Positions 1-13,384 of a stretch of DNA of 64,000 nt are shown piece by piece. The notes below the pieces were generated by a model, which saw nothing but the letters and a program-made list of their open reading frames with translations, was not told the origin of the DNA and ran no database searches. Made by a program: the position numbers and the translations under genes. Within the stretch, counting starts at the first letter, position 1, and every line of letters starts with the position of its first letter. The stretch is from Hofstenia miamia. Lineage: Eukaryota > Xenacoelomorpha > Acoela. The stretch is taken from positions 12,002 through 76,001 of the forward strand of contig SCFE01000087.1 of the NCBI GenBank assembly GCA_004352715.1, read 5' to 3'.

Positions 1-1
1 C

Positions 2-615
2 ATTATACCCTTTGTCATCAATGCAGAGCATAGACCAAAGGTTAACACTATTATATGCTACAACTCTAAAGTGCATGGAGGATTAAGGAGACCCTGTTGG
101 TGGAGCACAGTCCACACTATGTTCAATAAAGACTTTAATATAATGCGCCTGTGCCAGTTCCTCAACAAAAAGCAAGCCATTCAAAAATTTGAGTGCATTA
201 ACATCAATTTTGAGAATCTACTAGTTGTTAATTTCTTCTGAGTTGACATTATCAACCAACCTAAGATAATGGAAGAAATTGAGATTGTGTACAGGCTAGC
301 AAATGTCAAAAACATTCAGCTGGTGATGTTTGTTAAAGATGAGTATCAGAATGAGATACCTGAGGATGTCGTCAACCTCCACATCAGAATGGAAAATTTT
401 ATGATACTCTACACTCACTACTATTGTACAACCAGCATGTACCAGTTTGGCATCTTTTAGATAACTAAAATTATCTATACCAACCTCTTATTGTGTAAGA
501 AAATACCTACACATTGCCTCACCATTGACATAAGATTGATTATCAATGCAGTCACCCAGTCACAGAAACTGGAATCCATCTCCACTAACTGGCCTGGTCT
601 TGCATTAGTTATGAA
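2..615 (+). pseudogene. ORF X fragment, unidentified retroelement protein
   Basis: About 200 codons are readable in one frame from base 2 to the gap, broken only by a TGA (239-241) and a TAG (458-460). The translation closely matches the minus-strand ORF at 14178-16246 inside the Gypsy element. Shared stretches include EIPEDV followed by NLH, and RMENFMILYTHYY. This is therefore a second, diverged copy of the same element, in the opposite orientation, cut by the window edge and by the gap. In a 63-residue block the two copies differ at about a dozen residues, and the frame is mostly kept between them. I do not recognise the protein. No signal peptide or membrane anchor is obvious in this part. 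Confidence 0.7.
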
Positions 616-1615
616 NNNNNNNNNNNNNNNNNNNNNNNNNNNNNNNNNNNNNNNNNNNNNNNNNNNNNNNNNNNNNNNNNNNNNNNNNNNNNNNNNNNNN
701 NNNNNNNNNNNNNNNNNNNNNNNNNNNNNNNNNNNNNNNNNNNNNNNNNNNNNNNNNNNNNNNNNNNNNNNNNNNNNNNNNNNNNNNNNNNNNNNNNNNN
801 NNNNNNNNNNNNNNNNNNNNNNNNNNNNNNNNNNNNNNNNNNNNNNNNNNNNNNNNNNNNNNNNNNNNNNNNNNNNNNNNNNNNNNNNNNNNNNNNNNNN
901 NNNNNNNNNNNNNNNNNNNNNNNNNNNNNNNNNNNNNNNNNNNNNNNNNNNNNNNNNNNNNNNNNNNNNNNNNNNNNNNNNNNNNNNNNNNNNNNNNNNN
1001 NNNNNNNNNNNNNNNNNNNNNNNNNNNNNNNNNNNNNNNNNNNNNNNNNNNNNNNNNNNNNNNNNNNNNNNNNNNNNNNNNNNNNNNNNNNNNNNNNNNN
1101 NNNNNNNNNNNNNNNNNNNNNNNNNNNNNNNNNNNNNNNNNNNNNNNNNNNNNNNNNNNNNNNNNNNNNNNNNNNNNNNNNNNNNNNNNNNNNNNNNNNN
1201 NNNNNNNNNNNNNNNNNNNNNNNNNNNNNNNNNNNNNNNNNNNNNNNNNNNNNNNNNNNNNNNNNNNNNNNNNNNNNNNNNNNNNNNNNNNNNNNNNNNN
1301 NNNNNNNNNNNNNNNNNNNNNNNNNNNNNNNNNNNNNNNNNNNNNNNNNNNNNNNNNNNNNNNNNNNNNNNNNNNNNNNNNNNNNNNNNNNNNNNNNNNN
1401 NNNNNNNNNNNNNNNNNNNNNNNNNNNNNNNNNNNNNNNNNNNNNNNNNNNNNNNNNNNNNNNNNNNNNNNNNNNNNNNNNNNNNNNNNNNNNNNNNNNN
1501 NNNNNNNNNNNNNNNNNNNNNNNNNNNNNNNNNNNNNNNNNNNNNNNNNNNNNNNNNNNNNNNNNNNNNNNNNNNNNNNNNNNNNNNNNNNNNNNNNNNN
1601 NNNNNNNNNNNNNNN
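616..1615. other. Assembly gap (1000 N)
   Basis: A run of exactly 1000 N, so a placeholder of unknown true size. It interrupts the ORF X fragment. Reading frames that span it are meaningless. Confidence 0.99.
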
Positions 1616-1812
1616 TCAAAGTAATTACTCATACCAAAAAATTGACCTGTGATATTATCAAAGTGAACCCGAAAGGGGTTGTTATAATACGGTATATATT
1701 TAACATGGTGTAATGCAAACAAATGTGATATTAACAAAAGTGGAATTAGTCATGCCAAAAAAAATGACCTGTGATATTATCAAAGTGAAATTACTCATAC
1801 CAAAAAGTGGCC
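1616..1812. repeat. Short tandem repeat, period about 122 bp
   Basis: A block beginning ATTACTCATACCAAAAA and ending TATCAAAGTGAA appears at about 1623-1667 and 1745-1789, and begins again at 1789. It continues into the gap on the left, so the array may be longer. From 1813 to 2169 I see no gene, only AT-rich sequence with a TA run near 2006. Confidence 0.6.
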
Positions 1813-2169
1813 TCAACATGTAAATCAATTAAAAAATGTCATGAATCACTAATTGAAATCCATTAGTCAAGTATGCAACCTCAGTGAAAACCAATTAGTC
1901 ATCTGTCAATCAATCAGTGAGTCAGCACTTAAACTCCTGCCTCCAATATCTCTGAATCAGCAATGACGTCATTTTGTGACCAGGGATCTTGACTTCCTAC
2001 ACTACTTATATATATATATATAATATTTTTAGGAAATTTTAAAGTAATGTCATTAATATCAATGCAAACTACAAAGACAAAAAAATTGGAATAATATTAC
2101 ACAAATGATTTTGTATTGCTTTGCTCTTTGACTACCATAAATTTTTTGGCTTGCTACGGGCCTGAAAGG

Positions 2170-2371
2170 AAAGCTCGCTAAGCCCAACATTTGCAAATAT
2201 ATATTTATCTAGAATTGAAAAACAATTTCAAAATAATAACATTATATATATATATATATATNNNNNNNNNNNNNNNNNNNNNNNNNNNNNNNNNAAAGCT
2301 CGCTAAGCCCAACATTTGCAAATATATATTTATCTAGAATTGAAAAACAATTTCAAAATAATAACATTATA

Positions 2372-2386
<15 letters not shown>
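2170..2386. repeat. Sequence duplicated across a 33-N gap
   Basis: The block beginning AAAGCTCGCTAAGCCC is present at 2170-2261 and again from 2295, directly after N2262-2294. Both copies end in a TA run. This looks like one locus represented twice by failed gap closure at a microsatellite. Confidence 0.8.
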
Positions 2387-2403
<17 letters not shown>

Positions 2404-2928
2404 CAGTGGTGGGATTCAAACTGTTTAGCAACTGGTTTGCTCATTTACTGGTGGATGTGGAATTAAATCAATTTTTCTGTTTGTGGTTAATATAATAAAC
2501 AAGTCCAATTAATCATTTATTTACCACCATACTCCAAATATTTCCCATTAATATTAATATAAGAATAAATTGAAATTAAAATAATTTACATTTGTATATT
2601 AGCTAAAATATTTTTTGACGTAAATTGTTTATTTATAAGACCATTTTATGCTGAAATGATGATTTTGATTGTTTATTATACATATGTATATTATTTAGTT
2701 TTTGAATGAAAAATAACATAAATATAAACTAGAATTTGTTTGAGGACTAATATTGATTAACGTATTTCATACATAATTGATTATTATTATATCTTTTTTG
2801 TCCAGAAGATTATGTACGTTTTAGTTGAAGAAGACAATCCATGAACTGGTTCAAGTGGTTCTGCGAACTTTTATATTTTTAGGAACCGGTTTGCGCGAAC
2901 CATTGCGAACCCTTGAATCCCACCACTG
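2404..2928. mobile_element. hAT-type MITE, 525 bp
   Basis: The left end CAGTGGTGGGATTCAA is the inverted complement of the right end TTGAATCCCACCACTG. Internal sequence near the right end repeats AACCGGTT and GCGAACC type motifs. There is no coding capacity. CAGTGGTGGG termini are typical of non-autonomous hAT elements. The target duplication is not readable because both flanks are TA/TATC microsatellite. Confidence 0.8.
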
Positions 2929-2929
2929 T

Positions 2930-2967
2930 CTATATCTATATATCTATCTATCTATCTATATATATAT
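2930..2967. repeat. TATC/TA microsatellite
   Basis: Tandem TATC units pass into TA dinucleotides, directly beside the hAT-type MITE. Confidence 0.9.
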
Positions 2968-2969
2968 TA

Positions 2970-3560
2970 GTGCTGTGCATCTCAACATACTTTAACGGGA
3001 CCAGATTGCTTCCTAACTTAACCGGATTTTAATCGGTTTTAACCGGATCCTTAAACATTACCTCTTGCTTAGTTACCTACATCTATGCTGCATCTATATT
3101 TAATTCTTATATGTCAAAATCAAATTGGTCACTACTCTTATGTGTTAATATCCAATTGATGTTCAATATCATATAGTCAATAATATCCTGTTGATGATAA
3201 ATAAGAATTAAATGATAAATTTAGAACTTTATGAATAAATTAAAATATAGTCTATGATAGCATCATCAAGCCAAATATAAGCACGTTAGAATTGATGCAT
3301 CCTTTTCCCACAAATTTGATATTTTTTAAAATAGTGCACAAATTATTGCAATTCTAAAATTTGAAAGGTGAAAATGTAGAGTAGGACTAGAATTACAATG
3401 AGAAATCTTTGCACTCTTTCCCACAATTTCTATTGTTTTATAATACCGCAATTATTGTAATCAATAAATTTTGAAAATCAAAGATAGAACTACTTAAATG
3501 GATTTTAACCTGGTTAACCAACTACTGCAGATTAACCGGCTTTAACCATACCAGTAGTTA
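2970..3560. mobile_element. Possible second hAT-like MITE
   Basis: It starts TAGTGCTGTGCATCTCAAC and carries repeated TTAACCGG and TTTTAACCGG motifs near both edges (about 3018-3052 and 3505-3555, in part as CCTGGTTAACC). Subterminal motif clusters of this type mark non-autonomous DNA elements. The right terminus and a target duplication could not be fixed. From 3561 to 4057 I see only AT-rich non-coding sequence. Confidence 0.4.
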
Positions 3561-4057
3561 AGACCGAGTGAAGGACGTCTCATTGGGACACCCATGACTT
3601 TTTGCCACATGGAAGTGAAGTGATTTGATTGGACGCCATCTAGCGACGAAATGTTTTTGACAAAATTAAATTGAGCAAATAGATTTTTTGACGAAAATTT
3701 TATTTTTGATCACTAGGATTTGCGCAAAGTGATATAATTGATGACAAGAAACATTTTGACAAAGTTAAAATTATTTTTTGATGAAGTTTTTATTTTTTAG
3801 GCAAACTGATGTATTTGCTTCTGTTAATATAGTTATGACATGTTCATTGTAACAATGTTTTTAATTATGCAACACTGCATTAAGGAAAATAATTCATAGA
3901 TGTAAAACCCAACACTTGGGTATAACATTTTATATTTTGTATAGATGTATATTTCAACATACATTAATATTAATCAAAGATATAGTATGCAAAGGACGGA
4001 ATATAGATCTATATTCATCAATTGTGTATAATTTTTGCTAAATGTAAAAGCATGCAT

Positions 4058-5057
4058 NNNNNNNNNNNNNNNNNNNNNNNNNNNNNNNNNNNNNNNNNNN
4101 NNNNNNNNNNNNNNNNNNNNNNNNNNNNNNNNNNNNNNNNNNNNNNNNNNNNNNNNNNNNNNNNNNNNNNNNNNNNNNNNNNNNNNNNNNNNNNNNNNNN
4201 NNNNNNNNNNNNNNNNNNNNNNNNNNNNNNNNNNNNNNNNNNNNNNNNNNNNNNNNNNNNNNNNNNNNNNNNNNNNNNNNNNNNNNNNNNNNNNNNNNNN
4301 NNNNNNNNNNNNNNNNNNNNNNNNNNNNNNNNNNNNNNNNNNNNNNNNNNNNNNNNNNNNNNNNNNNNNNNNNNNNNNNNNNNNNNNNNNNNNNNNNNNN
4401 NNNNNNNNNNNNNNNNNNNNNNNNNNNNNNNNNNNNNNNNNNNNNNNNNNNNNNNNNNNNNNNNNNNNNNNNNNNNNNNNNNNNNNNNNNNNNNNNNNNN
4501 NNNNNNNNNNNNNNNNNNNNNNNNNNNNNNNNNNNNNNNNNNNNNNNNNNNNNNNNNNNNNNNNNNNNNNNNNNNNNNNNNNNNNNNNNNNNNNNNNNNN
4601 NNNNNNNNNNNNNNNNNNNNNNNNNNNNNNNNNNNNNNNNNNNNNNNNNNNNNNNNNNNNNNNNNNNNNNNNNNNNNNNNNNNNNNNNNNNNNNNNNNNN
4701 NNNNNNNNNNNNNNNNNNNNNNNNNNNNNNNNNNNNNNNNNNNNNNNNNNNNNNNNNNNNNNNNNNNNNNNNNNNNNNNNNNNNNNNNNNNNNNNNNNNN
4801 NNNNNNNNNNNNNNNNNNNNNNNNNNNNNNNNNNNNNNNNNNNNNNNNNNNNNNNNNNNNNNNNNNNNNNNNNNNNNNNNNNNNNNNNNNNNNNNNNNNN
4901 NNNNNNNNNNNNNNNNNNNNNNNNNNNNNNNNNNNNNNNNNNNNNNNNNNNNNNNNNNNNNNNNNNNNNNNNNNNNNNNNNNNNNNNNNNNNNNNNNNNN
5001 NNNNNNNNNNNNNNNNNNNNNNNNNNNNNNNNNNNNNNNNNNNNNNNNNNNNNNNNN
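4058..5057. other. Assembly gap (1000 N)
   Basis: Exactly 1000 N, a placeholder of unknown size. A TA run follows at once. From 5081 to 5824 there is no recognisable gene, only a short palindrome (CCGGGCCATGCCCGG) near 5119. Confidence 0.99.
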
Positions 5058-5824
5058 CTACTTATATATATATATATAAAGAATATTCAATGCAACTATA
5101 CAGTACATAGCAAAGTTGTAACCGGGCCATGCCCGGACACTCTAAATTAAAAACTAAGCGCAGCCCGTTTCAATTGGTTATTGGACTGGGAGCATCATAT
5201 CTAAAATCATTATAAGATTTTTGTAAATAAAAAAATTGGACATAATTGAAATTACTAAAATGAAAACATTTTTGCATTTACTGCTCTTTTTAACAATAAA
5301 CTTAACTTGTGATAGCATCAAAAGTGATCGGCTTCAAATAAGGATGTGCCACTGCTGGAAAGGCTTTTTAATGGGAATTTTTAAATGGTTAATAGTTGTA
5401 TTGCAGTTTTATTAATGAAAAATATATGTATATGGAACATAATATAAAAATGCTACGAACTTATGCAGCATTCCCCTCTCAAACATGCATTAAAATCCAG
5501 TGTATAGTCTAAGAAATTTAAAGTTAATGATAATGATGGAACAACTAAAGTGTTAATGAAATTAATTGACGCTTGCCATTACTAAAACAATTTTTTAGTT
5601 AATTGTAACTATTGTCACCGTGGATTTACTTATTAATGTTTAATTATTAAGAGTCAGAGCACATTTATTGTGCAATATATGTATACAAAATCTACAAACC
5701 AACACATGACAAAAAAAAATAAAATAAAATATTAACAAATAACTACAAATAAATATGTACAATATATAATAATATAATCAATGTTTAAGTGCTCAGTGTT
5801 GGATGTATACTTCGAATGCATGAA

Positions 5825-6440
5825 GTGTATTACCGTCGCTTAATATATACTGTTTTATTAGAAGAAATTGTTTCAATTTTTTTAGACTTTTTATTGTTTT
5901 TTGCTATTCGCGTTTCATAATCTAAATTATTCCACAATTGAATTGATATGTGATGAAAGCCATTATAATTTTTATCTAAACTCAAAAATTTTTGAGATCG
6001 CTTATTTAATTTAATATAGTCATTAAGAAAAAGGAGAGATGTTTGTAGAGATTGAAATTTAAATAAGATAGATAGCATATGCATATGAATTTGATAGAAC
6101 AGAGATAATATTTTATATTTATTACGATCTACTGATGCCTCGTCATGCTTTTATGCAAAGTTTAGTTTTTATACACCAATTAAATGTCTTTATAGAAGCA
6201 TACGATGTTTCGAATTTAGGTTAGTTAAAAGAAATGAACAGTATTGAAAATAAGACAAACAAAAAGCATGTATTAGTTGTTTATGATAATTGCTTGATAT
6301 TACATTGCGTAAGTGATAAAGATATCTAATGCCTGCCGTCATTTTTTGAATCTTATTCAGTAGAAATTTTTTAAATTTTAATTCATTATCTATCTCCACT
6401 CCTAAATAGCTGACTGAAACACTTTGCTTTATTGGCATAG
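5825..6440 (-). pseudogene. LINE reverse transcriptase, C-terminal remnant
   Basis: Two minus-strand pieces read in order. The first (6438-6190) has YLGVEID, then KMTAGIRYLYHLRNV and LSYFQYC, the usual thumb/connection pattern after the RT active site of APE-type LINEs. The second (6084-5830) has HISIQLWNNLDYETR, matching the LWN-LP tail motif at the end of LINE ORF2. A frame change separates the pieces. No RT catalytic core is present, so this is a 5'-truncated copy, as is normal for LINE insertions. Confidence 0.75.
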
Positions 6441-7639
6441 GAGTTTATCCATCAGAAATAGGCCAAAATTACTTGAAACCATGAACATTTAGCAAACTTT
6501 AAGAAATTAGTAGCTAGTTTAGTTTTTAGTATTTTTTATGAAAATCAAAATTCTTAATGTATATCCTGCATGCACAATTATGCATGCCTTGACATTAAAA
6601 AGTTGTACATTAAGTTTCAAGGTATGGATGTAGTATTGTTCAGAAACATAGAGACAACTGACAGGCAAAACTATAGAATGTTGATGTCAGCATTTTTGAT
6701 AATTTCAGTAGAAAGGAAATGATAATAGTGACACTCAGTGTTACAAACAACAAGAAGAAAAACATTTGTTTAATACAAAATTTCATATTTTCAACAGACC
6801 TTGGAAATATGTGACACAATGTTGCAATAAATTAATGAAAAAAGAAAATAATATAATTATGTCAGGTAGCTACAACAAAATTTTCATAGTTTCAGAAGTA
6901 TGCATTGCCACTGTCTAAAATTTAGAAGAAATGTTCCTAATTGATAAATTCTAAATGTCAGAGCATTTCAAGAAAAAATATTAGTTTTTTCAAGAGTTAT
7001 GAATTAAATAGTAGAATGTTGACTAGTTTTACTCCCTGAATAGGGTTAATATTCCTGGGCATGCAATTCTTTGAAGAAATCACGTCTTATGCAACTGTCA
7101 TAAAAAAACAAAGTTGGAAAGCCCATGAAGGGAGCAGCATTTTTATTATTGTATTTCAGATATTTTACTTAAGCATCGAATTGCTTAGAACTTAGTTACT
7201 CAAGTTCATTTAATTTTAGCATCTTCATATTATCCACTAATCTTAAATGATATCAACAGAATTACTTCTTTCAGAAATTACTGTTCAGGGCATGCAAACT
7301 ACATTAAATATCAAATGTGTCTGTTTACATATAGTTGTCATTTCATTAATGTAGATTTGGCTCGCCTTTGCAGTCCCTTGACAGTCATGGGGGCTGAGGG
7401 GGCATAGCCCTTTCCCCAAATGCAACATCTAGCCCTCCAAGAAGCAAAATATAGTCAGCCCCAATTTCAAAATAAGAGCTTATGACAACAGATTTTTCAA
7501 AAATATGATAAACACTATTATACATATATGATTTAAGAGCAACAAAAAACTTTATATTTTAGATATAGATGATGTTTTTAAAAAATATTGAAATTGAAAA
7601 TTTTTTTGTTCAAATAATCAATATAATAATGTATTTGAA
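6441..7639. other. Non-coding stretch, nothing recognised
   Basis: AT-rich sequence with only scattered short ORFs that lack any family motif. CpG becomes rare from here on. Confidence 0.6.
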
Positions 7640-8250
7640 GTAATAGACAAGCATACAAATTTTACTGAGTTCATAATTAGTAGTAAAGATAAGCAGGGTT
7701 TTATATATGCAGCTTTTTCAAAATGATCAGTTTTCAATAACTTTTTACACTTTTCTATTGATTTTGATATGAAAAAAGTTGTTTTTTCGAAATTCTGGAT
7801 TTGGCAGCAAGGCAGTAAAAAAACTACAGCCATACCCGTATAAATAATTATTCAATTATACCCCCTTTTTANACCATCCTTACAGAATTTAGTAGAAGCA
7901 CTGAATTTCATGTAAAAATTCTGAACAACAAGTGGTTTTGGAAACATTTTTGTGATGTCCGGAAAAGGCAGGTTTTCTAAAAAATGTAAAAAATTGATTA
8001 AAAACATATTGGTACATAGTTAAAAAGGGGGGTATAATTGTATAATTTAAAATACAAGTATGGCCGCAGTTTTTTTGACCAATGGCTGCCAAATCCAGAA
8101 TTTCTAAAAAACGCCTTTTTTCTTATCAAAATCAATAGAAAAGTGTAAAAAGTCATTGAAAAATGATTATTATTAGAAACCCGTATATACACAACCCTGC
8201 TATTCTTTACTACTATAATTGAAGAATTTGCTGCTAAGTATATTGAATTT
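7640..8250. repeat. Fold-back element with arms of about 200 bp
   Basis: The sequence from about 7640 to 7871 is the imperfect inverted complement of about 8020 to 8250. Examples are AATTATACCCCC against GGGGGGTATAATT, CTGGATTTGGCAG against CTGCCAAATCCAG, and TTACACTTTTCTATTGATTT against its complement. The spacer is about 150 bp. A single N (7872) lies at the inner end of the left arm. Short minus-strand ORFs are fortuitous. A transcript would form a long hairpin. Confidence 0.75.
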
Positions 8251-8315
8251 CCAAATGATTTTGCTCTAAATGACGCCTTTTTCAAATTTTAATATACTTA
8301 GCACCAAATATAAAC

Positions 8316-8339
8316 GTATATATATATATATATATATAT
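8316..8339. repeat. (TA)n microsatellite
   Basis: Pure TA repeat beside the tandem repeat block. Confidence 0.95.
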
Positions 8340-8340
8340 G

Positions 8341-9062
8341 TCATCAGGTACTGGTTGTTAGTATCAGTTAGACCAAGTGTTTTTGGATTAGCTTGTAATT
8401 TGTAAATATGTTTATAATAAGACCAAGCAATATTTATTGTAACAGTTTTAGCTACATTCAATTGGCAAGCAGATTTGTGGAATCCTAGTGATTTTACATG
8501 GTAGATTCCAACTTAGTGAGCAGAAGTTCATGTTTTGCTATGATTTGAACAAGGAGGTGTCAGGTTAGTAGGTTCACCTCATGGGATGGATCTCAGATAA
8601 TGCAAGTTCTTAGAGTCAACATTGCAGGATCCAAAACAACAGAAGCCCTTGATGAACTGTTCTCCACAATTGCTACATTTAGAATGTTGGAACAAAAAGG
8701 TGCTAGCCTAGCATGGGGTGGCATGTGATAACAGGTATTGGTTGTTAGTATTGGCCAGACCTGACATACCTTTGTAATATGGATCCCAACTCAGTGAGCA
8801 GAAGCTCATGTGTTGAATGATTTGAACAAGGAGATGTCAAGTTGGTAGATAACAAAAACCAGCTAGCCTGGCCTGGGGTTACAGGTGGCATCAGGTACTG
8901 GTTGTTAGTATCAGCCAGGCCAAATGTTTTCAGATTAGCTTGTAATTTGCAAATATGTTTATAATATCTTGTATATAAAACCAAGCATTTATTGTAAATA
9001 GAGAACAGTTTTAGCTATGTTCAATTGGCAATTGGACTTGTGAATCCTAGCAATGTTAAAAA
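8341..9062. repeat. Imperfect tandem repeat, three units
   Basis: GGTACTGGTTGTTAGTAT opens units at about 8346 and 8891, with a variant at about 8735. The first and last share TTAGCTTGTAATTTG, a TATAAAACC-like box, AAGCA with TTTATTGTAA, and CAGTTTTAGCTA in the same order. The first and middle share CTCAGTGAGCAGAAG and TTTGAACAAGGAG. The TATA-like box followed by other shared sequence could mark an old LTR, but no matching termini were found. Confidence 0.6.
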
Positions 9063-11906
9063 AATATATATGTTGCTAACATTTATTGTAGAATCACATG
9101 TCAGCCTTGCCCCTGGCTCTTGAATGCACAAACTATTATAGATTTTTAATTAGAAAGAAGGCATTCTTAAATCATTTGCTAATAAACAAGCTACACTTTT
9201 TTCTGAATGTTACCCAATTAATCAAACCTCCACATCAGATCACCTTTTGGGGTGGATGGTTATTCCATCTAAACATTTTTTCATGAAATAAGTGCATGAA
9301 ACTGAAAAATGAAAGCAGCACTTTTGAGCATCTATATAATACTGACTCATTAAAATTGGCTACACTACACCACTGACTGCAGATGATGTCTTAGTATGCT
9401 TTACCTTGTGCTCAATTGTTAATTTCTATCCCACTTTCTCAGTGGAATTTGTATTAGCTCTCAATCTACATTTGAAAAAATAAATTAAAAAACATGCAAC
9501 CCCATAGTTCTTATGCAAATTATCATCACTTTGTGATAGATTATTGAAATACATGTTAGAAATGCTGCTACTTCTCAACAAAATTATAGCTAGCTCTTTT
9601 AATTCTTCTAATCTAATGTGTTTCCAATCAGACTAAGTTAGAATTAGAGCATAATTTACTAATAGTTAATATAATATGCATAAAATGAATCTAAGTATTA
9701 ATTCATTGAACATTCTCAAACTCAATTTATAGACCAACTTTGCTTTCAATATAGAGCTTGGATTAAGTATAGATGCACTATTTTATATGATTTTAGACCA
9801 ATTTTTATTTGATTTTGAAAAAATGACTTCTTTATAAAATTTTTCCATATTTATATTGCTATTAGCAACTAAGTATTTCATTTTTATATATAAAATACAC
9901 AAATGTTTGCTACAAATAGTTTTTAAGATATTTTGCATCAAATAATAATTAACTTTTTGATAATCATGATTTTATAGATATAATAAGCTGAATTGTAAAA
10001 TAAATCTAGATCTACTTACATGTCTCAAATTTGAGTATTGCTGGAATGGAAATTTCTTCAAAATCATTTCAAATAATCAAATATTTAACAATGGTGCTCA
10101 AAGATGGACTCATTGATTTAATTGAAAAATTAAATAACAATTATATTTGAAAATCTAAGCTAAAATCATGATAATTATGATCACATTGATATTTAAAAAT
10201 GATCAGCAAAATAATTGTCAGTGATAAAAACAGGTGAATAATCAACACATGTCACCATCAATGCAAACAATGTAAATTATTCACTAAACAACATAATTCA
10301 ATCACAAACATTTGTGAATAAAACATTTTCAGAAATGCACATTACAAAAAATCCACCAGTATACAAAGGAATTAACTTATTCTAAAATGACAATACCCTA
10401 ATGTTGTTTTACTTGGTAGTATGTGGCTTAATATACTCAAATGATTTTTTAGATCACAGCCTACATATAAATAGAATGTAAGTTTTATGCTTTCATGGAA
10501 GCTGAAAGGCATGATTTAACTAATGAGTATTTATTAAGTGATTTGCTTCAATATAAATGCAATTCTAAGTTTTCAAGGGTGAGAGACATACATAGCTGTA
10601 ACTTAACACATCCAAAATTTGAAGATCTTGTAAATAGGAATTATTATTAGTATCCATTAATGTGATTCTCAAATGATTGCCAGATATAACACTCATGATA
10701 ACAACCAAATAAATAATAGAACCAAGCAAATATTGAATCCAATTTGAATTTCCCAAAATCAACAGTGCTTTCTCAGTTCATAAATAGCAAACAATTCACA
10801 TGCACTTTGTTTGCACTTTCATTTCTAATAATAATTCATTTGCAAAGTTTAGTTGAGCAGTGCATGAGGATTTTATACCCATAACTAATAAACTATTAAT
10901 AATTAATTCATAACTAAATAGACTCAAGTGTTGAAACTGTTGTCAACAACCATCTTGTGCTAATATTCAACCTCTTGGGCTCTAAATCTTAATGTCATAA
11001 TATTTTCAAAAATGATTTTAGTCTTATTTTACTTGAAAAATTTTACAAACAGCATATTTACAAAGCTATGTTTAAGTTTGATAAGTGTCTGCATCAAGCT
11101 TAATATTGTTTATCTGTGTCAGAAGTCTCATACTATTGTTATTAGTAGTCCATCAATTAGACATGAATGTATTTGGTGCAAAAACAAACCTGACCAAATG
11201 TGCTAAGCTGGTAAAATATCCCTTCAGGATAAGAATTTTGAAAATTACCATTAATAGTTTTCTATTCTGATTTAGTATAGCATGCTTTTATAATTTTTTA
11301 GATGCAAAATACATAGCAAATTTGTATTTCTTCAATCATGTACTAGCCAGAGAAATGAATATATTTTTATGTGATACCTCAGATTTCATTAGATTTGTTA
11401 TAGTTTTGGTTTGCTATTGTTAAAAATAACTAAATTAAAAAAAGTCAAAAACAGAAGAAATGAATTGCATCAACATTATTTGAAAAAGTGTATGACATTT
11501 AATTTTGATAGGAATATGTGCAGAGTTTAAGAACAAAAGAAAATATTATTTATTATGATATTAGATTATGATAATGATTTTGAAAAAATTTAGAAAAAAT
11601 TTGCATTATATAGGTTAATACAAATCCTTTAATATCAAGTTAGATCTAAAAAATTTCAGAAGAAAGTGGTGCTAAATATATATAAAATGCTAATTTTGAC
11701 AGTTGGTACTTTCTCAAAACAAATACCAAATATCTCAAAACAAATAACAAATATCACAAAGCAGATGCTGTTGCTGCTGAGCAACAAAGTGACCTTAGCT
11801 AATTAAATTGGTAGAATATCATTTTTATGTAGTGGCATTTAGACACAGATTTTTGCCAGAGTGCTTTTAAATTCATGCAGAATATTGTTGCCCAAATATT
11901 CTATAA
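9063..11906. other. Non-coding, CpG-free AT-rich stretch
   Basis: I recognise no gene or repeat family. Reading by eye I found no CpG dinucleotide in this stretch. The short ORFs here lack protein family motifs. Confidence 0.6.
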
Positions 11907-12843
11907 TGTAGAGTCACTGGGGGAATTTTTCATGATTATTATCTGTTATTATTTTTAATTTGCATTGTATTGACATCAGCATGACGTAATTCTCTATTTT
12001 TTTGATCTTGGTCATACAAAAGCTATTTTGATGTCCCCTTGAATGGTGCTAATGATATTGCTCAAATTTAATTTATGAGGGAAATCAATGACATGGTTAG
12101 CTTGTCATTAACTTTAGTTGTAAACAAAGACAGGTAATAATTTGACTTGTATAAAATGAGAAACAATGTTGAGAAAGGTTAATAAAATTTGTCTAGCCTC
12201 AGTTACCATTTGCTTTTTTCTTATCTTACTTATTTGTCATTTTCATATGAAATTAATTGCTTAAGTTTGGCAACAATTTGGGAGTGCTTTCTCAAGTACA
12301 GGGCAACACGTAGCTCCTGGAGATCATCTCTGATCTTACCAGCGCAAATTGTGGACCAATTAGGTTAGGTATACAGTTATGTATAAGGTAATAATAAAAC
12401 TCTCATTCAATGTTCAACACATACATGCACTTATAAATGATAACACTGTGATGATACTATGCCATTGGCTAGCATGAATGTCTGGCAATTACAGACTATT
12501 ATTTAGTGAGCTGAGAGATAACAATGAAAATGAGATGTTTATTTGTGGTTTTGAGATAGAAATTAAGAAGTGAGACAGATAGGGTAGCACCATGCATTCA
12601 AATCGAGCACTTTACTTTTCCTAAATACTTCACTTCAGCTGGAAGCCACGTGAATTGGTCATCTTGGAGTTTACCTAAAAGTATCTATTACTTGGAGGAA
12701 TTACCAATGTTTTTGTTAGTTAATACGTTGTTTTCATCTTACCTTTTTCCTGGAATTGGGGCTATCTGGTATAGCTACTTAAAACCTTCTGCAGAGTCAA
12801 TTAGTTTTCTAGTGTAATTCCTATAGCAGCCTGTGATTCTACA
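11907..12843 (+). mobile_element. Solo LTR, family 1 (TGTAGAGTC ends)
   Basis: It starts TGTAGAGTCACT and ends GATTCTACA, the same termini as the LTRs of the Gypsy element at 13385-26213 read in its sense direction. It is flanked on both sides by ATAA, a 4-bp target duplication. Length 937 bp. Internal sequence is close to the solo LTR at 33155-34060. No internal region is attached, so it arose by recombination between two LTRs. The 541 bp that follow, to 13384, hold nothing recognised. Confidence 0.88.
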
Positions 12844-13384
12844 ATAATAATAGATTTATTAAGTGAGCAAAAATAGTGAAAATACATTTCTATGTTCATT
12901 GAATTGAAAATAGTTGCCTAAAAAGATTTAAAATATTTGATTTCCCATGAAATTGCTGTCCCTTATACACACATTTTAATCATAGTCTGTTTAGAGATAT
13001 TTAGTATTTGTTTTGAGAAATGTGGAATCTATTTAAAGTATCAATCAATGTTGACTGTCATGGCTTATAAGTTATAATTATAGTACTTATTTGGTGGCAA
13101 TTCTGTATTTAAATAATCTAAGCAACATAGAAAACTAATCAAAATACTGTCCAAACAAATAGATATATTTATTCATATTAATTGAACTCATGTCTCTAAC
13201 AGTTCTTAATTTTTGGTAATATCAAACTTGGGGGGAAGTGAGGAGTAAAGACACTCCAGCATAATTTGATACCTTGTTTGTTGGTTATAGCTCACAGTTG
13301 CATGCCAAATTTCAAAGTTATTTAAATGAATTCAAAAATTTTACTTGAAATAACCTTATGCAACCCATTTTCCTGAACTCATAG

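Noticed and set aside
475-1737. Long open frames across N runs (also 4022-5150, 30589-31779, 54199-55272)
   Set aside because: They consist almost wholly of N and reflect gaps, not coding sequence.
5112-5132. Palindrome CCGGGCCATGCCCGG as a possible regulatory site or element end
   Set aside because: Isolated, with no partner end or known motif nearby.
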